DNA of 64,000 bases, taken from contig JAUPFV010000004.1 in assembly GCA_036936605.1 (NCBI GenBank), positions 143,946,973 through 144,010,972 on the forward strand. The letters are read 5' to 3'. Positions 14,690-27,010 of the stretch are shown piece after piece. The translations under genes and the position numbers were made by a program. Position 1 is the stretch's first letter, and each line of letters opens with the position of its first letter. Source of the DNA: Limnanthes douglasii subsp. nivea (lineage: Eukaryota; Streptophyta; Magnoliopsida; Brassicales; Limnanthaceae). The notes under the pieces were generated by a model. It worked only from the letters and a program-made list of their open reading frames with translations, ran no database searches and was not told the DNA's origin.

Positions 14690-15950
14690 TTCTAAGTTTA
14701 CCTTGATAGGTAAATTCTCACAAGGTATTCATAAACTCCACACTTTAAACAAGTTTGTGGAATCTTTAAATTTAAAGGAAATATTAATATTTCTAGTTGG
14801 GTCATTAGAGATATACTTATTGAATTCTTTTTAAAAGATGATTTTTGTAAACTTTGGACCAAAAAATCTGGACCATTGAACAACACTCTATGAGGCTGTT
14901 CAAATGGGCACTAGAATTCAAACCAAAATTTAAAAGCCATGTGACTCCAATATGGATTAGAATATTTAATCTTCGTGAATACTTATAAAATGAAAACATT
15001 ATCATATAAATATCTATTTCCATAGGACAACCTCTAAAGTCATGGATTCCTAAAAAACATAGAGCCAAACATAACTCTTAGTATCCTTCAGTTGAGTTGG
15101 ATATAACAAAAACTTTGATTTCATAAACTATGGATTGGTTTGGCAGTAATGATGGATGTTGGCTTGACATATGCTACAAAAGCATTCCATCTTACTGCAC
15201 AATATGTAACCATCTTGGACACCAGAATTTTGTTTGTAAAAGAATTCACTTTAATACTAAACATTATATAGACCAGGAGGTTCATGAACATATTATCTCT
15301 TTACCTATATAGCATAAAATCAAATCTATAAATGTCTCTAATCTTCATATGGACGAGTATAATCCTACTGGTTTTATTCAATCTAAGCCTAATCTGGACA
15401 CTCATCATATTAAGAATTATGACATCAGATCTAATAATACTAATAAGCATAAAGACACTCCCAAAATACCTAAATCTTTTCACCGGTTTTTTCAATCTAC
15501 TGGCTACTTTCACCGGAAAACTTATCTTTTCAATTCAATCTTCAATAAGTTTATGAGAAAGTTTCCAAAATCCAGGAGATCTAAAGACATAATTCCCAAA
15601 ATACCTAAATCCCAAAATTTAGACAACAATGTCTTCAGATCTTAAACAAAAGAATATAGGACAACTAGATTAATAAGCAACGCTCCCCGATGACTGTCTA
15701 CAATAACGATATACTATAGTAATGTTAATCTTTCCAAAACTCAAATTTTTTCACCTTCTCCTCTCAGAGAAGAAAGCCAATCATAAAAAATTGAACACCA
15801 AAAATACCTAGAATATCACCCTCCCTCACTGAATCATCATCTCAAATCAGTCGTGAAGTAAACAAACCCTCTTCGAAAATATATGAAGAAACTCATCTCT
15901 CAACCAATATATATGCTCCTCGAAATCCAAGAAAAACAATACTTCCATAG
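14690..15950 (+). pseudogene. LINE ORF1 relic (DUF4283 plus CCHC zinc knuckle)
   Basis: Shifting plus-strand frames show the plant L1 ORF1 arrangement. A DUF4283-like domain occupies about 14690-15080 (GKFSQG, HTLNKFVESLNLKG, DILIEFFLKDDFCKLWTKK, then FKWALEFKPKFKSHVTPIWI). A zinc knuckle follows at about 15195-15245 (YCTICNHLGHQNFVCKR, spacing C-x2-C-x4-H-x4-C). A low-complexity, Lys/Ser/Pro-rich tail runs to about 15650 and possibly 15950. ORF1 binds LINE RNA. Several frameshifts make it non-functional. It lies on the same strand as the LINE ORF2 relic at 24.0-27.0 kb, with the Tat relic between them. Confidence 0.75.
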
Positions 15951-15952
15951 CC

Positions 15953-18390
15953 ATGGGAGATGATGTCGACGTCACTTCGAACCCATCAAGCACTTCTCCT
16001 CCCTCGAGGGATATTGTTGAAACGGTGGTAGTGTGTCAACAAAATCCCTCAAACAAACCTCCTCGACTAATAGACAAAGAATCCGAAGTCGAAGTTGATT
16101 CTGATGCCACTCAATCAAATAATGAAGTTGAAACATAAGAAGAAGATCCAAAAGAATCAGAAAATTATGCAAAAGAAAATACTTTTAAACCGAGGAAAAA
16201 GAAAGTGCTTATCACAATATCTGACGAGGAACGTGCATTAATAGGTGAGAACTTGAGGATTCTTGCTGCAAACTACATAGTGACTCTAAAAAAGTGTTAT
16301 ATATATATATATATATATATTACGAAGAGAGCCAAGCAGTGGGGGATGAGAGATAACATTATGCCTCATCTTCCCAAGAAAGGAAAGAAAACTTTAGGTT
16401 GCAAAAAGACGAACTGGTGGTCTACCCAAAGATCATCAATTGTGGTCTTCGGTTTCCACTGGAACTCATAATAGTGGATTAATTCAAGGTTTTAAATCTG
16501 TGTGCAACCCAAATAACACCAAATCAATGGTTCATGTTGGTTTATATGACCATAGCCTCCCGCTTGTCCAAAATTCTGATCTGCATTTTATTATCTCACC
16601 TTGGACGGTGATTTAAAGATAATCGATGACCTATTGGAGGTAGACAAGTTATGAAACAGAAATTCATCTTTATTTATGGGGCCTGGGAGAATGGAAAAGA
16701 AATTTCCGACGTCAATCCTTCTAGATTGAACCTCGTATAGAGGAGTAATCGTAAGTATTTAACCTTTATTTCTCTAAATTATATTTTTAATCGGTGATGT
16801 CCTTACTTTGTATTAATTTCTATACTATAAAGAGATTTCGAGGCGTTATGCCCTTCATCAAAAGAAAAAAAAAGAGACTTTCATCAAACTTGCTGCTTGG
16901 GCTGAAAAGAAATGGAATAATGCCTTCCACACTGATTTTGAACCTATCAATTTTCTTAACAGCCACCTTTTCTCGATCATGTTTGGAGCTCTGCCTCCTG
17001 AAATTTGATGGAGCAACCCAATTCTTCACAGTCTATCAAAAGGTTAGTCCATCCTGACTATAATGTATTCTTACCAATTTGCAGTAGATCAGATAGCCAT
17101 CTTCCTCAGAAAAAAGCCAAAAAATAATAAAAAATTAGCTAGCACATCTGGTGCTAGCCCTTCAGCCGATCCGAAGCCAAGAGGTTCGAAGATGGAAAAA
17201 AATAAAAATTTATCTCCACCATCGAGGAAGGATTAGAAGGAAATCCTTCCTCAAAGAAGAAAAAGACAGCTGCTCCTTCAAAAAAGAAAGGTGTCATCAA
17301 AACAAGTCCCCAAGAAAAAAAACAACCGTACAGATTGTCGAAGAAGTATTATCTGATAACGATAATGGTTGAGATAATCAGCAAAATCAAGAGAAAGAGA
17401 ATGAAGTTCTTCCTTAAAATGCTACCAATCAACAAAAAGTAGTTGTGGCTATAAAAGATGATCAACATGATAACCATTTCGATCCTGACAGCCTTATCAA
17501 CTTCAACGAATCAGAAGATCTTGCTGGACATGAGGATCCCATTGTTCAAGAAATTCAAGATCATCTACAAAATCTCGGTAGAATCCCTAAACCTGCTGTC
17601 ACCGAAGTCACATCTCCTAAGGTTATTGTTCCTACAACGTCCTAGGATCGTATTCCTCGATCTAGTCCAGTTGTCTTTCCTCCTGTCGAACCAAACACGG
17701 ATGTTCTTGCTGCACTTCAAGCTTTCACTAATCTCGATGCTGCAGTGCAAAAGTTAAATCAAGAAATTGAATTTTCTCAAAGTCATTTAAATCAGATGGC
17801 TAAAGACATGGTCGAGTATAAAGGTGCTGCTGCAGCTGAGAAAAAAATGAGGGAGATTTTTGTTGACCTCGTAATAAATGATTTTCATCACTCTTAGAGG
17901 GCTTCTCCATGTTAAAAATCATCTTAGATAATTGCATCGAAGAGAAAAATAATATCACATCACTTCGCATCAGAACGAAATGGATCAACTCAAGCTTAAA
18001 CATTTTGAAGAGTTAGCTGCAGAGAAGAAAAAACTCGAAGACCTTCAACTTTCTCTTGAAAATAGTGAGGCAGAGACGAAAAGATTGACATATGACATGA
18101 CAACCCTCAAGGCCCAATTTGATAAGGAGTAACAACTTGTTGTTACTGCCACTGAAGATGACTATACAAAAACATGTTGGCAACAATTAATAACGACAAA
18201 GAACAAAAAGTCATCACGCTCCTTCGTGAACTCCATGCCATATATCCGAAAATTGATCTTTCCAGCTTCTAGGGTGAGATTACCATCGGACGGTGTTCTA
18301 GTGAGGCTTTCGATGCTGTTCCAAACTCATCATCCGATGAGGAAGATTCAAAAGAGGATTTCAAAGAAAGCTTTGAGGATGAATAATTTT
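15953..18390 (+). pseudogene. Antisense additional ORF (aORF, Transposase_28-like) of Tat relic A
   Basis: Plus-strand frames beginning with MGDDVDVTSNPSSTS at 15953 read as the extra ORF of Tat elements: an acidic Ser-rich start, then a conserved block near 16405-16480 (DELVVYPK, CGLRFPLELIIVDLI) matching the 'putative gypsy type transposon' pattern (Pfam Transposase_28 as I recall it). FIFIYGAWENG is near 16655. After a GTAAGT at 16751 and a likely short intron to about 16832, the blocks WAEKKWNNAFHTDF and FGALPPEIWW follow. The tail (about 17730-18390) is coiled-coil-like and ends acidic and Ser-rich (SSDEEDSKEDF) before a stop near 18387. Several frameshifts are present. Its function in the family is unknown. 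Confidence 0.65.
16298..16322. repeat. (TA)n microsatellite inside aORF A
   Basis: About twelve TA dinucleotides in a row. It lies inside the aORF relic and encodes an alternating Tyr-Ile run in one frame. Confidence 0.9.
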
Positions 18391-18476
18391 AGTATATTTT
18401 TTGTTTATGCTTTAATTTCTTCAAGTTACATTTGCATTAGATTATTTTTTTAAAATAATAATTCCAATGCGTAACA

Positions 18477-18620
18477 CTTTGAATTATTATAGTGCAGTAG
18501 TGGACGTAGTACTTCGAATATTATAGTGCATCAATGGATGTAGAAATTCGAATATTATCGTGCATTAATGGACATAACACTTCGAATATTATAGTGCATT
18601 AATGGACGTAACACTTCGAA
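18477..18620. repeat. 34-bp minisatellite, about 4 copies
   Basis: TTCGAATATTATAGTGCAT and a following AATGGACGTAACAC recur with equivalent positions at 18481, 18516, 18550, 18584 and 18618, a step of 34-35 bp. The array sits between the end of aORF A and the end of the minus-strand pol, the non-coding zone of Tat elements known to breed tandem arrays. Confidence 0.85.
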
Positions 18621-18872
18621 TGGTTGCTTCTTCGAAAAGTGTATTCAACACTTCCGAATATTCTACTCTTAGTCAACTTCAAAGATGATTAGTCTTTGAT
18701 TACTTACTAAATTAGTTTGATCAAGCATCCGTTAAACAAACATTGGCCAAAAAACATATTTTATTGATAGATTGAATATGTACATAGTGCGTCGTTAAAA
18801 CCTTTCTTGGCCAACATGGTAGGAAAAAGTGCGTTGAACAATCAAAAATAACAATTTCATAATCTGACACAA

Positions 18873-19790
18873 TCACTCCCAATACAGTTTTAGATGTTGA
18901 ATTTTCCACAAATGCTGAAGCATTCTCCCCTGATAATCACAAAGGCGGTAAGAACGTGGTTTGATCCTTTCCACAACCATATAAGGTCCTTCCCAATTCG
19001 GGACAACCTTATCGGGGCTCTTTTCCTTGGTATGAAGGAATATCTTGGTTAACACTTTGTCACCTACCTTAAACTCCCTCATTTTTACCCTCGAATGATA
19101 TCTGTTCTTTATAAGAGTTTGATAATGAATTATATTTATATGTGATCGAACTCGTTTCTGTTCAACTAGATCCAAACTTTATTTTTTAGGTTCATCATTC
19201 AAGTCTTCAAAATACTGGGTTATCCTAATATAAGGCAAGATAGATTCCACAGGACCGACAACGTCCATCCCATATGCCAAAGCAAACGGGGTTTCTTTAG
19301 TAACCTTCTTAGGGGTTGTTTTATAAGCCCATGGTACCTATTGTAAGAAATTAAGGAATTTTCCTGCAGTTCATCTCAAATTCTTCTTCACTAAATCTAT
19401 TCCATCTATCAAATAGAACGACTTCGGTAATAGACATAAGTGGAATTGCTGGGTTATGAATAGAATTAGCAAATCTTTGACAAGTATCACAGCTTCGAAC
19501 CAAATTCATGGAATCGTTCATAATCGAAGGCCAATAAAACCCTACAAGTAGAACTCGATGAGTTAATGCTTTAAACCCACAATGCGCTGATCCTTCTCCA
19601 TTATGCAGCCATGATAATACCTCATGTGATTCTTGTTTATTCAAACGTCGTAGTAATGGCCTACTCAAGTCTTTCTTATACAAAAATCCATCTAATACTA
19701 TGTATCCAAAAGATTTCCCTCGCAATGTTTTCCCAATTTTTCATCTTCAGATAACTCTCCTCTAATAAAAAATCAAAATATCAGTTCTCT
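18873..19790 (-). pseudogene. Integrase relic of Tat element A, core deleted
   Basis: On the minus strand an N-terminal zinc-binding region lies at about 19440-19725: H in HNGEGSAHCG, a second H in LTHRVL, and CDTCQRF. A C-terminal region lies at 18873-19330: YGMDVVGPVESILP, then SRVKMREFKVGDKVL and NWEGPYMVVERI, the usual gypsy integrase tail. Only about 100 bp separate these halves where some 450 bp of catalytic core are expected. A damaged remnant (WNRFSEEEFE) is present, and the DDE triad is therefore incomplete. A stop and frame changes add to the damage. Confidence 0.75.
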
Positions 19791-19989
19791 AGTCGCCTCG
19801 AACTGTATCTGGGGTGCCAAATAGTTCCTTATTTTGTTCACACTGGTCTGATTGGACTAAAATCGAGGGACTTTCCTGTAACAGGAGCCACAAATACTTT
19901 TCCTTGTAGACAATTTCTAAGGAATCGACTACTGTGATACATCCTCGATTTATATGTTCCACAACAACGCGATCAAATAAAAGTATCAA

Positions 19990-21300
19990 ATTTTAAAGCT
20001 CTCGAAGATACAAAATTAAGCGATACTTTTTTGCTTCAGAAACTCCAGGCAATTGGTTTGCTAGTAATTGAGCGCTGCATCCCAAAATACTGGAACCCCC
20101 ATCTGTTCGAACAATCCACATTGAATTCAACACGGAAATCTGCCAAAGCTTGTGCTTGAATTGTCGTTTGAGGTGAAAAAGTAATATCAAAACCACCCAA
20201 TTACAGTGACCACTTAGTCATTCTCCCTGAGATATCAGAACGTTGCAAAACATTCTTCAATGGAAACGAGGTTCAAACTTCGATGGCACGAGCTTGAAAA
20301 TAAAGACGTATTTTTCTAGCAGCCACAACCAATGCCAATGCTAATTTTTCGAACTTTTGCTGACGAAGTACACCAGCTGCGGAATTCCTGAATCTTCACT
20401 TATCAATACTGCACTTACTGCAACATCCGATAGCACGATGTATAAAAAGAGCTGTTCTCCAGTTTGAGGCTTGGATAATATTTCTTCTGATGATAACATA
20501 CCTTTAATGCTTATAAAAGCTGCTTTATATTCCAAGGTCCACTGAAATTTCTTCAGTCTTTGTAACATTTGAAAGAAAAGGAAGTATTTATCGAAAAATC
20601 TTGAAATAAATCTGTAAAGTGCCGCTAACCTTCCAATAAAAATTTGCAATTCCTTGATAGTTCGAAGTGATTTCATGGATACTACAACTTTTAACTGCTC
20701 TAGATCATCTTTTATTCCTTTTTCACTGATAACATACCCAAGAAACTTCCCTGATCGAACTCCAAATGTGCATCATCTGCTAAGTTTTAACCGAATTAAA
20801 TTTTAACCTTATTACTCTTAAATTCATAATTATCTCATCTAAATCTTCCAAATGTGCATCATCTGGTAAGTTTTTACCACCATATCATCAATGTATACCT
20901 CAATGTTTTTATCAATCTGGGTAGCAAATGCCTTGTTCATTAATCTTTGGTATGTGGCCCCATTATTTTTTAATCCAAAATGTATAACTCTATAACAGTG
21001 CAAGTCTTTGTCCGTGATGATTGTGGTGCATTCTTGATCCTTTATATCCATTTGAATTTGATTATAACCCGCAAAAGCATCCATGAAAATCAATATTCTA
21101 TTTTTCGAAATGGAATCAATCAATTGGTCTATTCGAGGAACGAGAAACGGATCTTTAGGATATGTTCGGTTTAAGTCTGTAAAATCAACACACATTCTCC
21201 ACTTTCCGTTCTTTTTCTTGACCACCACTAGATTCGTTGTCCATAAAGGATACTATGATTTTCTTATACAACCTTAGATAACCGGTCAATTTCGGAAACT
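19990..21300 (-). pseudogene. Reverse transcriptase-RNase H relic of Tat element A
   Basis: The best-preserved part of relic A. Frame 20839-21228 (minus) begins VVKKKNGKWRMCVDFTDLN and contains FMDAFAGYNQI, FGLKNNGATYQRLMNKAF and the catalytic YIDD in VYIDDMVVKT. After a break, frame 20341-20676 gives FIGRLAALYRFISRFFDKY and FQWTLEYKAAF, the RT connection, followed by the RNase H start (LFLYIVLSDVAVSAVLI). A further RNase H piece lies at 19993-20196. Intervening stops and frameshifts break the polyprotein, so no active enzyme is expected although the YIDD box is intact. Confidence 0.85.
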
Positions 21301-21379
21301 ATAACTTCTATAGTTTCTAATGAAAATGCTCTTTTTTTGGATAACAGGTTGCACCTTCAGATTAATAGCTAGGCTATGT

Positions 21380-22040
21380 CAAATTAATTCAACTGGAACC
21401 CGTGTTACATCCTCTATTTTCCAAGCAAAAAAATCTAAATTGTGAGATAAAAATTGTAATAACTGTTAACCTAGAATATGGGTCAGTAAGGTTCCTATCC
21501 GAAGTACCGTTCCTGCAGGAAAAGTATATTCCGCAATTTCTTCACTTACTATCAATGACCTTGAGGTTTCTATCGGATCGTCAACTATTACTTCAGAATC
21601 TGAGGTTAACCCCCCTGACTGCTATTCATTCATCATATCATCACTTTTGGATCCTCGAATCCAAAGCGCAGTGGCGTAACATTCCCTAACAACCTTTTGG
21701 TCACTCCGAACGACCCATACACGGTCTCTGATAACATACTTAAAACATTGATGGACTATTGATACAACACCATACATCATCGACAACCAGGATATTCCAA
21801 AAATGGAATTTTAGCTTGTTGGATATTCCACTACCATAAAAAGCACCTGAACCTTCTTCTTAAAAGGTCTCCTTCTCAAACTTACCTCCCCCTCTAATTC
21901 CCCTGCAACACGCACATTTACTCTAGTAAAACCAACTATGGTGCACTCTGATTGTGAAATCCGAGGAGGATTATGTATCATGTCATAAGTAGCTTTAAAA
22001 ATGACATTCGTCGAACTACTAGTATCCATCAATACGTGTC
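21380..22040 (-). pseudogene. Aspartic protease relic of Tat element A
   Basis: Minus-strand frame 21811-22032 begins MMDTSSSTNVIFKATYDMI, with the usual active-site triplet D-T/S-G changed to D-T-S. It continues to FMVVEYPTS and then, over a frame change, into a GISWLSMMYGV-like flap end. The linker down to about 21380 (FFAWKIEDVTRVP) is the usual segment joining protease to RT in Tat elements. The altered triplet and breaks indicate loss of function. Confidence 0.75.
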
Positions 22041-24030
22041 AAATCATAACTCCAGCAATTTATGCCCCAATGACCATTGCATCCTCGTGTGGCCTTGTAG
22101 TGCCTCACAAATCATCTTCATCGAAAAAGATAAAGAGACAATATATATTTCTATACAAATGAGTTGACATTTTTCCCTCTATCGAAGTATCCAAGCTCAG
22201 AATATATCTTTTCCTCGAGCTATCGGTGTTACCAACCATAGAATCACCCCCAAAAATGGCCAAGGATTCAAAATACTCGCACAACCTTTGATCATGTATC
22301 TTCTTTACTGGCTCCTCGACTACCATCAAAATTAACCGATTTGGATCATTCTCCAAGTATTCCAATGCAGCATCAGATCATCAACCTTTGAATCCAGAAT
22401 CATGAGATTTTCAGCCTGTGCATTTGGATTGATTGGTTGTGAAGTTGATGTTATGGGATGTTTTAATGCATTACTCTGAGCTTTTACGGAATTCAATAAC
22501 TTCCCATTTTCAATTAGAGTTTGAATTTCCTTCTTCAAAGCAACACAATCAGCAGTATCATGACCAATATCATTGTGATACCTATATAACTTGTTATTTT
22601 GCTCCTCTATAGGCCTGTTGATTTGAGCGAGCTTCCTGAAATTTACATACCCTTTAGTTTTAAGCTTGTTGATTTGATTACAGCCACACTTTCAGTTAAA
22701 ACTGCATAGTATTCAGGCTTTATCCATTGATTTTCCCTATGTCTATTGGTTTGGTATGACGGACTTGATTCAAATACCCTCCAGTTCGAGGTGGTAGGTT
22801 ATTATTTCTCAGAAATGCTAGCTGGGCAGAGTTTGAAGACTGCCCCTGGTTATGGGGCACCTGCCCCGAATTCTTTGGAATGTTAATTGTTGCCTCTCAA
22901 ACCCTAGTTAATTATTCAACCTTAATTTGGTCTTCGACTTGAGCTATTAAAGCTCCAAATGTTAAGGATCTTCTTGTTTTTGTTTCATTAGCCATATCTT
23001 CTGGCAGTAATCCTTGGCGAAAAGCTGCCATCGCCACGAGTTCTTCACAATTATCCAAACCTGCTTTTGTTAAGACAAAATGCTTCGTACAATCCTTGTT
23101 GTTTGCTTATATTAGATAATTGTATCCCTGTTTTCCCTCATTTATTTACTCCCAACGAACTGTCTTCGAAAGGTAATATAAAAATGTTTGAAATTTGAAA
23201 TGGATCCTCTTGGAATTTGGTTATACCATTTCAAAGTCGTTCCCTTAAAAGTCTGGGAAAAAGCCCGACACACTAGCCTGTCGTCGTCCTCGAAATTTGT
23301 CATGTAATTTTTGAATTGTTCGATGTGATTATCTGGATCTTGAATCCCGTCGAACTTTTCAACTTTTGAAATGTCAAAACGCTTGGGATGCGTGGTAGAT
23401 CTAATCTCACTTGTAAGTGGAGAATTCTTCCAGTCAACACCTGAACATACTGATCCTTGGTTCTCATAACCGCATATAAATTCCAATAATCCCCATTGTA
23501 TTAATTCGGTGTATTTCGGTCACACCAGTGGGATTCCTTCAAACATGGAGGTATACTAGCTCTTCTAGCTTTATTTTCTTTCTTAGATTTACGAGTTTGA
23601 TCATTCTCTTCTTTTGAAGATCCTCGATATCTTTTAAGACCTGATCCAGAGCTTTCAACCTCCTTATCACTAGATGTAATATGTCTTTATATATATTTCT
23701 TTTATTTCCTAGAAGAATGACGCTCTTTTGACGTCTCCAAGTGCATCTTTTTCTATTTGCTTCTAACTTGATGATCAGTGCAAGATCGATCAGTTGGACC
23801 ATCAACATCATTTTGGTCATTCATTTGCCTTACCTCGGATTTCAGCCTTGTGGACTGAATCTTCTGCTCTCTCTGATCGTATTTCTTGTTTAGAGCATTT
23901 ATCTTATCCAGAAGCTGTCTCATTCACAACTCTATCTCAGATTGAGTCTGGTGAATCGGGGTACACCCTTATTGTCTATCATTTGTCCTTTGTAAATTTT
24001 TTCAAGTGTTTCAACAGCTAACCGAACCAA
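22041..24030 (-). pseudogene. Gag relic of Tat element A
   Basis: The minus-strand gag core lies at 23142-23486: HPKRFDISKVEKFDG, then DPDNHIEQFKNYM, AFSQTFKGTTLKWYNQIP and FYITFRRQF, the retrotransposon gag pattern. A lysine-rich N-terminal part extends to about 24030 (QIQSTRLKSEVRQMND). A Tat-type zinc-knuckle region is at about 22530-22600 (YRYHNDIGHDTADCVALKKEI). FESLAIFGGD near 22260 recurs in relic C (SLTIFGGD). Frames change repeatedly. Confidence 0.8.
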
Positions 24031-27010
24031 CAAGTCATTTTCTAGATTCATTGCCCCTCAAGTTATTCTTCACCTTTCAGTCCCTCAAGTCTAATTTCCT
24101 TATCATATTCTAAACTTAATTCCTACCCTAACTAATGAGGAGGATAATTAAAATATTATGTCTACTCCTGCTATGGATGAGATTCATTGAGTGATTTTAA
24201 ATCTTGACAATTCTAGTGCTGCTGGAATTAAAGACTTTAATAGCATAGTTTTTCAAGACATGTTGGAACATTATTAAAAGTGACCATACTGCTGCTATTC
24301 AATCCTATTTTATGGGCCAAAATATCGCTCATGGGGTTCTTGCTACCCTAATTTTCCTTATCCCTAAATCTAACAATCCTACCTCTTGGAAAGAGTTCAA
24401 ACCTATAAGTCTTTGTACCTTGTTTAACATAATCCTATCTAAGATTTTAAATAATAGACCGCCTATCCTTCTTCGTGAAAATAATCTTCAATGTTCAAGG
24501 TGTTTTTGTCTTAGACATGGATATTCAAGACAACATTTTACTTCCTAAAGAAATGATTCACGACCTCAAGCATAAGAATAACGCGGACAATACTCTTATT
24601 AAGGTTGATATGTCTAAAGCTTTTGACAAAATTTCTCATTTCTTTATTCTCACTATCTTATCTAAGTTTGGCTTCTTCTAAAACTTTATCAACTTGATTG
24701 CTAAGATTATTAAAGGTATTCACATGCCAATATTAATTAATGGTGAATCTATAAGCTACTTAAAACTATTAGATGAATAAGACAAATGGATCATTTTTCC
24801 CCTGGCTTATTCATCATAGTTGAGGAGTACCTCATTAGAGGTCTTAATAAGCGTTTTAATGACAATAAATCGATGCCTTACAACACTAAAAGTCCCATTA
24901 TTGTCCCCCATATCTCCTTTTGTTGATGAACTTCTCATTTTCACAAATGGCCTCTCCTCATCCATTGATAACCGGGCCTCATTCATGCAATACTACCATA
25001 ATATTTTTAGTCACTCTATCAATCAAAAAAATAATAAATTTATAGCTAAATCTAGTCTTAACTCTAATAGAAAATCCTTGATTGAAATTCAAAGTGGTTT
25101 CACTAATGAGTAGCCTCCCTATCACTTATCTTGGTGTCTCTCTTAATACTACTAATAAAATTATTAGCTATGATCCACTGATTACTAAGATTGTGAGGAA
25201 AATTGATTAGTGGGATGGTAAGCATATGTCCAATAGTGGTAAACTCACCCTCATTAACTCTGTTTTACTATACTTACCATTATATTAGATTAAAAATTGT
25301 ATTCTGCCTAAGACTATTATCCAACGGACAGAGATAACTTTTAATAACTTTTTATGGAGATCTTCCTCTGAATTTAGGAATATCAATTGGTCTAAATGGT
25401 CTAACCTTATTAAACCCTTTAGTGATGATGGTCTCAATATAAAATCTATCAAGGACCGACAAAATTCATTCTCTTGTAAGCTATGGTTTAAATTCAGATC
25501 CCAAAACACTCTTTGGAATAAATACATGTCTAATATTTACTCTAAATATAATCAGCATCCCTTACAAGTCAGTGTTGCTAAGTGTCATTCTTTTATTCGA
25601 AAGAGGATGATGTCCATAATATACATTTCTGAGCAGCACATCTTCTTGAATCTTGGCAAATGTAGTATGGACTTTTGGCTTGATAACTGGTGCAAGGACT
25701 CCCCTTTCATTAAGCTTGCTGAAAATGTGAACAATGATTGGTTTAATAAAGATCTTATTAGCTCCTATTGGGATTATGATAATGATAAATGGAATTTAAC
25801 TAATCTTAGAAACAAAGTTACTTCTACTATAATTAGTAATATTTAAAACCTTAAAGTAGATAACCTTGTGGAGGGGAGAATTATCAGGTTGTTGTCTAAG
25901 GATGGTTCTTACAAAACCAATTACTCAACATTTTTAAGGCACAAACACAACTTTTTTAATCTTTTTAAAAGAATCTGGAATAATATTCGTCTTAAGAAAT
26001 TATTATTTCTTTGCTAGAGAGCTCTTAAGGGTTGGATTTCAACTGATAATTGTCTTAAATAAAGACATATTACTTGTATCCAAATGTCAATTTTGTGAGT
26101 TAACTGAAACCTTAAAGCATCTGCTTGTGAAATATAAATTTGTTTGGAATACGTGGCTCTAATATACAAACATATTTAACATCACTATAGCTAACGATAT
26201 GACCTACCCTCACCTCTTAAGAAACTGGTTTTGGTATGTCAGAAATGATGTGCACTTAAAACCCAACATTCCTGTTATTTCTATATAAGCTATTTGGCAA
26301 TTCAGAAATAAAGCCAAATTTAATGGTGTCATTTCTAATTCTAATTCTGCTATTCATTACATAAATCTCATGATCATCAATATAGACCATACCTATCTTC
26401 TTAATTATCCCACTGGTCTAATGTTGAACATGTTTCTTTTATTATTGGTTGTTATAACCATCTCTCCACTACTAAAAAATAAGGTATCTTAAATTTGTTT
26501 CGTCCGATCAATGGTAAACACAAGCTAAACATAAATGACTTTTGTTTTCCTAATGGGAAGACTAGTGGGAGTGGTTTAATAAGGGACAATAAAGGACACT
26601 CATGGTAACATTGTTAAAGGACATGGTAGATTATATGGTAAGTCTAACCATCTGGTGGCTTATGCTAGAGCTTTCTTGATTGCATGTTATTATGTAAACG
26701 TTTAAACATTGATTGCATAGATATCGAATCTAGTTCCAAAATTCTGCTGGTGTTGTTCTCTATTGGAAATTCTTCATGGACTATTGAGCCTTACATGTCT
26801 TGCTGCAGAAGTATGATATCTTCAAACATGACCCTAAAGTACATTTCTAGAGTTCAAAATAACGCACCCGGCAGACTTACCAAATTGACTCTAAAATGAA
26901 AAATGAAAAATGAAAAATTAATTTCAACCATGCTCTCATTCCTAATTCTCTTAGTGCTATTATTTTCCTAGAAATTCTTGATTTGAGTCATCTTAGACCT
27001 AATGACTAAC
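24031..27010 (+). pseudogene. LINE (L1-type) ORF2 relic: RT, zf-RVT, RNase H
   Basis: Plus-strand frames read as the downstream part of a plant L1 ORF2. Pre-RT linker: DNSSAAGIKDFN (about 24210). RT: LIFLIPKSNNPTSWKEFKPI and LCTLFNIILSKILNNR (24345-24460), IQDNILLPKEMIHDL and VDMSKAFDKISHF (24525-24645), then FVDELLIFTNG (about 24920), where the usual F-A-D-D box reads F-V-D-E. Thumb and zinc-binding region: FWLDNWCKDSPF (about 25675) and the zf-RVT-like stretch to 26150. An RNase H-like tail runs to LDLSHLRPND near 27010. The endonuclease domain is absent. There are many stops and shifts. Confidence 0.85.

Larger units (their letters stand above)
15950..24030 (-). mobile_element. Ty3/gypsy Tat/Retand-type relic A
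   Basis: Read on the minus strand, the order is gag (22.04-24.03 kb), protease (21.4-22.0), RT-RNase H (20.0-21.3), integrase (18.87-19.8), then an ORF on the opposite strand (15.95-18.39). An additional antisense ORF between pol and the 3' LTR is a known trait of the Tat/Retand lineage. I found no LTR on either side: LINE ORF1 sequence abuts the left and LINE ORF2 sequence the right. All genes carry stops or deletions, including loss of most of the integrase core. Confidence 0.75.

Noticed and set aside
23794..24021. Plus-strand frame at the gag N-terminus of Tat relic A
   Set aside because: The opposite strand reads as the Lys-rich gag N-terminal part, so this is its antisense shadow.
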